Positions 8,143 through 12,295 of a stretch of 12,295 nt of DNA are shown one piece after another; the first letter of the stretch is position 1; each line of letters opens with the position of its first letter. Location: positions 1-12,295 of the forward strand of contig DASPKO010000187.1 of the NCBI GenBank assembly GCA_035628055.1. The letters are read 5' to 3'. Position numbers and translations under genes: made by a program. Origin of the DNA: DASPKO01 sp035628055. Its GTDB lineage: Bacteria; Planctomycetota; Phycisphaerae; Phycisphaerales; UBA1924. Below the pieces are notes generated by a model. That model saw only the letters and a program-made list of their open reading frames with translations, searched no databases and had not been told where the DNA came from.

Positions 8143-8402
8143 GATCCGCCCCGCGGACCACCCGGCTCGATGTCCTCCGGCCCGATCTCGCCCGGGTCCA
8201 GGTCCACCGTGTCACCGGTGTCCTCGGGCTTGGCCAGCTCGGCGCGCCGGCCGGCCTCAACCCACGCGCTGCGGTGCCGCGAACGTGCCCGCGGGCGCCG
8301 CCGGGACCGCAACATCACATAGCCGCGCGCGATGCGCAGCAGCGCCAAGCCCGCCAGGAGCGCCGCCAGCACGGCGATGGTGAGCGACACCACCTGCACC
8401 AC
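8139..8402 (-). CDS. small single-pass membrane protein of unknown function
   Basis: About 87 residues. The N-terminus is a hydrophobic membrane helix (VVSLTIAVLAALLAGLALL), then a strongly basic stretch (LRSRRRPRARSRHR), then an acidic tail (PEDTGDTVDLDPGEIGPEDI). The basic run just after the helix suggests the tail is cytoplasmic. The start is uncertain: the AAGGAG element (8414-8409) touches the ATG at 8408 and is better spaced, by six or nine bases, for GTG at 8402 or 8399; 8402 is given. The stop overlaps the SDR start by four bases. I recognise no family. Coupling to the SDR gene suggests shared expression, not a known shared function. Confidence 0.7.
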   Translation of the reverse strand: MVQVVSLTIAVLAALLAGLALLRIARGYVMLRSRRRPRARSRHRSAWVEAGRRAELAKPEDTGDTVDLDPGEIGPEDIEPGGPRGGS

Positions 8403-8489
8403 CCCCATCTCCTTCTGCCGGGCAGGAAGGCGGGGAGGTGTCGCGAGCTGTCCCTCGTGTGGCCGCACCACGGCCCATCCTACCGGGCC

Positions 8490-8506
8490 CCGGGGCACCG
8501 CCCCGG
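8490..8506 (-). terminator. GC-rich hairpin after the PEP-CTERM-like gene
   Basis: CCGGGGC (8490-8496) and GCCCCGG (8500-8506) form a perfect 7-bp stem with a three-base loop. It begins eight bases after the stop of the PEP-CTERM-like gene. It has no following U-run, so it may only reduce read-through into the small membrane-protein gene. In a genome this GC-rich such stems can arise by chance. Confidence 0.35.
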
Positions 8507-8514
8507 CCCGCCCG

Positions 8515-9195
8515 CTAGCGGCGCCGGCGTCGTCCGGCCGCCATCGCCGCGAGCAGCAGGCCCCCCGCCGCCCCCTCGGGCACGATGAACGTGTCGATCA
8601 CGACCTGGTCCAGCACCGACCCGGCCGCGGTCGCGGGGACGAGGACCGTCACAAGCTGGCCGCCCGGGCACCCCGGCACCGAGAACTCCCACACGCCGTG
8701 CGTCCACCCGTCCTCCAGGGCACGCTCGCTGAATGCGATCAGCGTCCCGGGGCACGCCTCGCCGCGCTCGAGACCGCCGACGATCACCTCCGGCACGCTC
8801 CCGATATACGTCACCTGAACCTGCACGAAGCGGCCGGTCGGCCTCGCTCGGTCGCTCGGAACGCGAAACTCGAGGCTGGTGCCGGCGTCGACCATCCACA
8901 CCCCGCGCCGGGCCGCGGTGATCGTCCCATCCCGCTCGCGCCGCTCCGGCTCGGCCTGGCGCCAGCTCGTCCCCGCCCCGGGAACCAGCACCGGCATGCC
9001 ATACGGATTCGAATACGGCGGCGCGTCCGGCGTGCCCCCCGCGGCACCGGCCGAAAAGTCCCAGTGTTGAACCGTGCTTCCCGGCGTGTGCCGGAAGACC
9101 GGACGGACCAGATCATCCGCCTGGGCGCCCAGAGGCACCGCGAGCGGCGCGGCGATGGCCGCGACGGGAACAACGAGCCGGACGGGCGGGATCAC
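8515..9195 (-). CDS. secreted protein with PEP-CTERM-like sorting tail
   Basis: 226 residues. Residues 1-26 are a signal peptide (hydrophobic core, then AQA before DD). The body is beta-rich, opening with VQHWDFSAG and NPYGMPVLVPG (42-73) and closing with LDQVVIDTF (195-203), a layout common in planctomycete secreted PEP-CTERM proteins. Two cysteines, C148 and C176, could form a disulfide. The tail IVPEGAAGG, then LLLAAMAAG, then five arginines, is a PEP-CTERM-type signal, but it reads VPEG instead of the usual VPEP. Such tails direct sorting and anchoring by an exosortase. No exosortase is in the window. The GTG start has GGAGG ten bases upstream. The gene lies 99 bases after the small sigma-linked membrane gene, and that gap holds only a short hairpin (9229-9249). 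The molecular function is unknown. Confidence 0.75.
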   Translation of the reverse strand: MIPPVRLVVPVAAIAAPLAVPLGAQADDLVRPVFRHTPGSTVQHWDFSAGAAGGTPDAPPYSNPYGMPVLVPGAGTSWRQAEPERRERDGTITAARRGVWMVDAGTSLEFRVPSDRARPTGRFVQVQVTYIGSVPEVIVGGLERGEACPGTLIAFSERALEDGWTHGVWEFSVPGCPGGQLVTVLVPATAAGSVLDQVVIDTFIVPEGAAGGLLLAAMAAGRRRRR

Positions 9196-9294
9196 GGGCA
9201 GCAGGCCTCCGACGCCGCGGCCCCCTCCGCGCCGGGCGTCTATCGGCGCAAGACCGCCGACCGCATCACCGCCGCCGCGCCCCGCGTCGCCCGC

Positions 9295-9777
9295 TCAACC
9301 GGGTCCGGGCACCGCGGCCGGCGCCGAGGCGGGCGCACGCCCCCGGGCGATGACCGTCGCGCGATCCCCCACGCGGATTAGGCCGGCATCGCCGCGCTCC
9401 CGGAGCAGGTCCAGAAACTCGCGATCACCCACGCGCAGGACGCGCCGTACCCCCTCATTCGGGGTCAGCCGGACACGGTCGAGGATCCCCGGATCGCTGC
9501 GCACGATCTGGACCGAGTGCCCAAGGGACCGCGCGCCGCGACCCGCGCCCTCTTGCGACTCGAAGGGGCGATCGACCACCAAGCTCACCGCGCGCCCCGG
9601 AAGCGCCGGCGCCGCGCGCCGCATCGGCAGCAGCCCCGCGATCGTGTAGACCACCGTCACGACGGAGATGGTTCCCACGGCGCCGCGCCAGGCGGCCCGG
9701 CGCTGGCGGCGCCGGCGGCCGGCACGCAGCATCAGGCACAGGATCTCATCGCGCCGCGCTTCGCAGTTCCCGCTCAT
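9295..9777 (-). CDS. single-pass membrane protein overlapping the ECF sigma gene; candidate anti-sigma partner
   Basis: 160 residues. The cytoplasmic N-terminus (1-31, with RRRRQRR) is followed by one membrane helix (about 33-51) and an outside domain (53-160). The ATG lies inside the ATGA overlap with the sigma-factor stop, and GGGAG sits seven bases upstream, which favours this start over a longer in-frame ORF with a start at 9927. Tight coupling to an ECF sigma gene is the usual place of an anti-sigma factor. Against this, the N-terminal part is short and lacks the HxxxCxxC zinc motif; only C5 and C14 are present. The outer part has a repeated phrase, RVGDREF (115-121) and RVGDRAT (135-141). 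I recognise no family. Anti-sigma function is inference from position and topology. Confidence 0.75.
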   Translation of the reverse strand: MSGNCEARRDEILCLMLRAGRRRRQRRAAWRGAVGTISVVTVVYTIAGLLPMRRAAPALPGRAVSLVVDRPFESQEGAGRGARSLGHSVQIVRSDPGILDRVRLTPNEGVRRVLRVGDREFLDLLRERGDAGLIRVGDRATVIARGRAPASAPAAVPGPG

Positions 9778-10427
9778 GTCCATTCTCCCTTGGCGGCCTC
9801 GCGCAGCTTCTGGAGCGCCCGTCGGAGCTTGCCGTGGACCGCCGGGCCCGACGTCCCCGCCGCGACCCCGACCTGCTCCAGCGTGCCCCCCTGCCCGAAG
9901 CGCAGGCGCAGGAGTTCGGCCTCGCATCCCGGGACGGACTCCAGCCGGCGCGCCAGCCAGTCCAGCCGGTCGCGCAGCTCCGGGTCGGGGGTCTCCGTCG
10001 CGACCCGCCCCCTGTCGCGGCGCCGCCCGCGGGCCTCGCGGCGCAGGAGGTCCAGGGCCGTGCGCCGCACCACCGTGACGACCCAGGCCCCGAGCTCCCC
10101 CTCGGACGGGATGATTCGGACCGAGCGCGCGATCCGCAGCATCGCCTCTTGGACCACGTCGAGCCCGAATGATTCATCGCGCCCCGTGAAGCCCAGGGCC
10201 ATCGCCAGGCACCGCTCGAACCACGCCTCATAGAACTCCCCGAGCGCGGCCCTGTCTCCAGCGGCCATGCGCGCGGTGAGCTCCCGGGCCGGCCGCGGCG
10301 CCCCCGCCCCGCAGCGGGACGCTCCCACCGGCCGCGGGCCCGCTGAGCGGGCGCGGGGCGCCTCCGCCTCGGGCCGCCCGCCCGGCGGTTCCAGCACCGG
10401 TGCTCCTGCCGGGACGGGCACGTCCAC
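9774..10427 (-). CDS. ECF-type RNA polymerase sigma factor (sigma-70 family)
   Basis: 217 residues. Region 2 (about 60-130) reads ALGEFYEAWF at its start, then DVVQEAMLRIAR, then GAWVVTVVRRTALDLLRRE, the expected core-binding and -10-binding helices. Region 4 (about 152-212) has LLRLRFGQGGTLEQVGVAAGTS followed by VHGKLRRALQKLRE, a helix-turn-helix for the -35 element. Regions 1.1 and 3 are absent, as in ECF sigmas. The first 47 residues are proline-, alanine- and arginine-rich and may be a linker or a mis-called start. GTG at 10427 has AGGTGAG 11 bases upstream, while an internal ATG at 10268 is the alternative. It lies 12 bases after the secretin-like gene and overlaps the membrane gene by ATGA, so the three probably share one transcript. 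Confidence 0.9.
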   Translation of the reverse strand: MDVPVPAGAPVLEPPGGRPEAEAPRARSAGPRPVGASRCGAGAPRPARELTARMAAGDRAALGEFYEAWFERCLAMALGFTGRDESFGLDVVQEAMLRIARSVRIIPSEGELGAWVVTVVRRTALDLLRREARGRRRDRGRVATETPDPELRDRLDWLARRLESVPGCEAELLRLRFGQGGTLEQVGVAAGTSGPAVHGKLRRALQKLREAAKGEWT

Positions 10428-10439
10428 GCCAGCAGTCTC

Positions 10440-11459
10440 TCACCTGCTCCTCGAGGCCGCCAGCTCGCGGAGCTGCGCCTCCAGGGCGCCGATGCGACGC
10501 TCCAGGTCGCCCGCGGGCTGGCCCGACGGGCCCTGCAGGCCGACGTCGACGAGGCGGGCCGCGTCCTTCATCTCGCGCTCGGCGGCGGCGATCCGCCGCT
10601 CGATGTCGCGCTTCTGGAGCTCCAGCTCGCGCACTTCCTCCTCGAGGCCCTCCTTGATTCCCGACGTCCTGAGCACCTCCTGGCGCTCCGTGAGCGACTG
10701 CTGCCGGTTCCGCAGCTCCTCGATCTGCCGCAGCGAGTGCTGCTGCAGCTCGAGGATCCGGGACTCCCGCACCCGCTGGGCCGCCTGCTGGTGCTCGCGC
10801 TGCCGGGCCTCGTCGCGCAAGGCCGCGATCACGGAGTGGACCAGTTGCAGGTCGTCATGCGAGCCCCGCACCATCAGCAGGCCCGAGTCCTCGTGGAACC
10901 TCGCGTTCCCCTGCCCGCCCGAGAAGAGAAGGGCCGCCTCGATCGCCATCAGCACCGGCTGCACGCGCCGCTGCCGCTCCTCGCCCGCGGCGGCTCCGAT
11001 AATCTCCGCGAGCGAGAAGACGCTCGTCGAAACCCCGGCGGCGGAGCGGTGCATCGGCGCGACCGCCAGCACGGGCGCGGGCCCGTCGATCACCGTGACC
11101 GACACGGGCCGCTCCGAGCCGTAGGTGAGGTAGTTGAGCGCCGCCAGCGCCGACCCCACGGTCACGTGCTGGAGCTGGATCGGTGGGACGGCGATCGAGC
11201 TCGTCTCCGCGTGGCAGACGATGTTGGCCGGGTCCTCGCCCGACGCCGCGCGAAGCTGCTCCACGAACTGCTGGAGCGTGCCCCCCGGGAAGTTCACCGA
11301 GACCTGGGGACCGACATCCACGGGCTCGGTCTGCGACGGCATCACCGGGCGCGGCGGCTGGGCAGAACCCGGGGTCGGCTGCTGCTGGGCCCGCGCCGGG
11401 AAGACGACAGCGAGCACGCAGGCCAGCACGGTGGCGGGAACTGGGGCGACGACTGGCAT
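10440..11459 (-). CDS. envelope protein with secretin-like N-domains and long coiled coil
   Basis: 339 residues. Residues 1-24 are a signal peptide ending PARA before QQQ. After a proline-rich linker, 52-112 resemble the STN short domain of secretins and TonB receptors (VSVNFPGGTLQQFVEQLR, later VTVGSALAALNYLT). Residues 115-215 resemble a secretin N1 domain, with the typical LLMVRGSHDDLQLVHSVIAAL strand-helix. From about 216 to 336 there is a nearly continuous coiled coil rich in E, R, Q and L. No secretin pore domain follows, so this is not a secretin itself. It may be a periplasmic scaffold or a sensor upstream of the ECF sigma. The ATG has AAGGAG-type spacing (AAAAGGAGTG six bases before it). 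A longer in-frame ORF with a start at 12200 is ruled out by the divergent prfB gene. Confidence 0.8.
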   Translation of the reverse strand: MPVVAPVPATVLACVLAVVFPARAQQQPTPGSAQPPRPVMPSQTEPVDVGPQVSVNFPGGTLQQFVEQLRAASGEDPANIVCHAETSSIAVPPIQLQHVTVGSALAALNYLTYGSERPVSVTVIDGPAPVLAVAPMHRSAAGVSTSVFSLAEIIGAAAGEERQRRVQPVLMAIEAALLFSGGQGNARFHEDSGLLMVRGSHDDLQLVHSVIAALRDEARQREHQQAAQRVRESRILELQQHSLRQIEELRNRQQSLTERQEVLRTSGIKEGLEEEVRELELQKRDIERRIAAAEREMKDAARLVDVGLQGPSGQPAGDLERRIGALEAQLRELAASRSR

Positions 11460-11478
11460 TGGATCACTCCTTTTGGGG

Positions 11479-11500
11479 GCCAACCGTGGGATCGGTTGGC
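11479..11500 (-). promoter_or_regulatory. leader hairpin directly before the ribosome-binding site of the secretin-like gene
   Basis: GCCAACCG (11479-11486) and CGGTTGGC (11493-11500) form a perfect 8-bp stem with a six-base loop. On the minus strand it ends about eight bases before the AAGGAG element of the secretin-like gene, so it lies in that gene's leader. It could modulate translation or transcript stability. On the plus strand it is followed by TTTCCCCTT and could instead block read-through toward prfB. The function is inference. Confidence 0.45.
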
Positions 11501-11524
11501 TTTCCCCTTGAGAAAAACGTCGCC

Positions 11525-11548
11525 GACGCGGCCATCTGGCGCCGGTTC
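11525..11548 (-). promoter_or_regulatory. candidate ECF-type promoter for the secretin-like/sigma/membrane operon
   Basis: On the minus strand GAACC (11548-11544) is followed by 15 bases and CGTC (11528-11525). ECF sigma promoters commonly have an AAC-containing -35 and a CGTC-type -10 at about this distance. The operon downstream encodes an ECF sigma, and such sigmas often drive their own operon. The match is short, so chance is a real alternative. Confidence 0.3.
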
Positions 11549-11565
11549 GCGAACCAAATCGGTTC
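11544..11565. promoter_or_regulatory. palindrome with an extra half-site, candidate operator
   Basis: The perfect 12-base palindrome GGTTCGCGAACC (11544-11555) is followed five bases later by another GGTTC (11561-11565). It sits mid-way in the 146-base gap between two divergent genes. A dimeric repressor or activator could bind here and affect prfB, the sigma operon or both. It also overlaps the proposed ECF -35 element. No regulator is identified. Confidence 0.35.
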
Positions 11566-11605
11566 AAGTGCCTAGAGTCGAGCCCACTGGGAGGGGTCAC
11601 CTGCC

Positions 11606-12295
11606 ATGCACTACGACGCGCACCAGCCCGTGATCGACGACCTCGAGGCGCGGATCTTGACGATCCGCGACTCTCTTTAACTACGAGGCCAAGCTCTCCC
11701 AGCTCAAGGACCTCGAGGCGAAGATGGGTCAGCCGGACTTCTGGGACCGCCCCGAGGCCGCGCGCGCCGTGGTCGCCGAGCTCAAGGCCATTAAGGCCCA
11801 GGTCGACCCGCTGACCAGGCTGATGGCGGACTTCGCCGACGCCCGGCTCGCCTACGAGATGTCGCGCGAGGCCGGCGACAAGGACCTGCTCCGCGAGGCC
11901 GACGAGCAGCTCCACGACCTGAGCGCGCGCATGGGCAAGGTCGAGCTCCAGTCGCTCCTGTCGGGCAAGCACGACCACCGCAACTGCTTCCTGGCCATCT
12001 CGGCGGGGGACGGCGGGACCGAGGCCAACGACTGGTGCGAGATGCTTTTCCGCATGTACCTCTACTACTGCGAGAAGATGGGGTGGGAGCTCGACGAGGT
12101 GGAGAAGTCCTTCGGGACCGAGGTGGGTCTCGACTCGGTCACGCTCCATGTGAAGGGACCGTTCGCCTTCGGGTACCTCGCCTGCGAGCGGGGCACGCAC
12201 CGCCTGGCGCGGGTCTCCCCCTTCAACGCCCAGGGGAAGCGGCAGACCAGCTTCGCGACCGTGGACGTGACCCCGGAGTTCGAGGACATCAGCAT
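11606..12295 (+). CDS. prfB: peptide chain release factor 2 with +1 programmed frameshift, 3' end cut by window
   Basis: RF2 releases finished proteins at UGA and UAA codons in the ribosome. Translation starts at the ATG at 11606, with GGGAGGGG at 11589-11596, and runs 24 codons to CTT TAA (11675-11680). Skipping T at 11678 continues as AAC TAC GAG, giving IRDSL-NYEAK, which aligns with the E. coli frameshift joint LRGYL-DYDAK. About 229 residues lie in the window. The conserved GDGGTEANDW is present, and the SPF tripeptide, which reads the stop codon in RF2 and not RF1, falls at residues 204-206 (12216-12224), almost the E. coli position. The GGQ catalytic loop lies beyond the window. A simple reading ends at TAA after 24 codons, so automatic calls may mark it broken. 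Sequencing error is unlikely because the site matches the family's known joint. Confidence 0.93.
11649..11681 (+). promoter_or_regulatory. prfB +1 recoding site: hairpin, slippery CTT, in-frame TAA
   Basis: CGCGGATC (11649-11656) and GATCCGCG (11662-11669) form a perfect 8-bp stem with a TTGAC loop. Five bases later come the slippery CTT (11675-11677), the in-frame TAA (11678-11680) and C11681, so the core is CTTTAAC. In the known RF2 sites the core is usually CTTTGAC with AGGGGG three bases upstream. Here that place reads CGCGAC-TCT and has no Shine-Dalgarno-like run. The recoding is strongly supported by protein alignment; a role for the hairpin is inference. Confidence 0.8.

Noticed and set aside
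8403..8498. Longer start of the small membrane protein
   Set aside because: The extra residues have no hydrophobic or conserved feature, and the AAGGAG at 8409-8414 points to a start at 8402 or 8399.
8332..9381. Plus-strand 349-codon open frame over the PEP-CTERM-like gene
   Set aside because: Its product is arginine/proline-rich without motifs. The minus-strand gene there has a signal peptide, a good ribosome-binding site and a sorting tail.
9778..9927. Longer N-terminus for the sigma-linked membrane protein
   Set aside because: It would overlap 150 bases of the sigma gene with low-complexity residues. The ATGA junction with GGGAG upstream is a much better start.
11479..11500. Target hairpin for the ANTAR regulator
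   Set aside because: The loop has six bases, but on the minus strand it reads ATCCCA, with A at position 1 and not G at position 4. No second hairpin of the pair is seen.
11606..11680. prfB as a pseudogene broken by a stop codon
   Set aside because: The stop falls at the exact place of the known RF2 recoding site with a CTT slippery codon, and the +1 frame continues with conserved RF2 sequence.
11460..12200. Long minus-strand extension of the secretin-like gene
   Set aside because: It runs through the divergent prfB gene. The internal ATG at 11459 has a good Shine-Dalgarno and begins a normal signal peptide.

Overview
The window is a GC-rich, densely coding stretch of bacterial chromosome. 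It most likely comes from a planctomycete, and the class Phycisphaerae fits best. The signs are an LEPRxLL N-terminal motif on a large secreted enzyme, a PEP-CTERM-like sorting tail on a small secreted protein, strong G/C preference at third codon positions, and an overall resemblance to Planctomycetota envelope proteins. The assignment is inference; there is no rRNA or tRNA in the window to confirm it.

Left part, plus strand (1-6528). A secreted prolyl oligopeptidase (peptidase S9A) with an unusual charged insertion is followed by a terminator-like hairpin. Next is a 1303-residue multidomain extracellular protein: LEPRxLL tag, CBM9-like domain, fibronectin III domain, clan-A-like glycoside hydrolase barrel, beta-sandwich, and a run of tandem propeller-type repeats. 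Both look like extracellular polymer-degradation functions. A short palindrome separates this gene from the convergent block.

Middle and right part, minus strand (6542-11459), read from right to left. A signal-peptide protein with secretin-like N-domains and a long coiled coil comes first. It is followed 12 bases later by an ECF sigma factor, which overlaps by ATGA a small single-pass membrane protein that is a plausible sigma partner. Then come a PEP-CTERM-like secreted protein, a small single-TM protein that overlaps by GTGA a pteridine-reductase-like SDR enzyme, and finally a REC-ANTAR response regulator. The first three genes look like one envelope-signalling operon, with a possible ECF-type promoter in front of it.

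Right end, plus strand (11606-12295). prfB, peptide chain release factor 2, is divergent from the sigma operon and cut by the window end. It carries a +1 programmed frameshift site at the classical place. The in-frame stop is UAA rather than the usual UGA, there is no AGGGGG-like internal Shine-Dalgarno element, and a perfect 8-bp hairpin ends five bases before the slippery CUU codon. This is the most striking observation in the window. No tRNA, rRNA, CRISPR array, insertion sequence or phage gene was seen.
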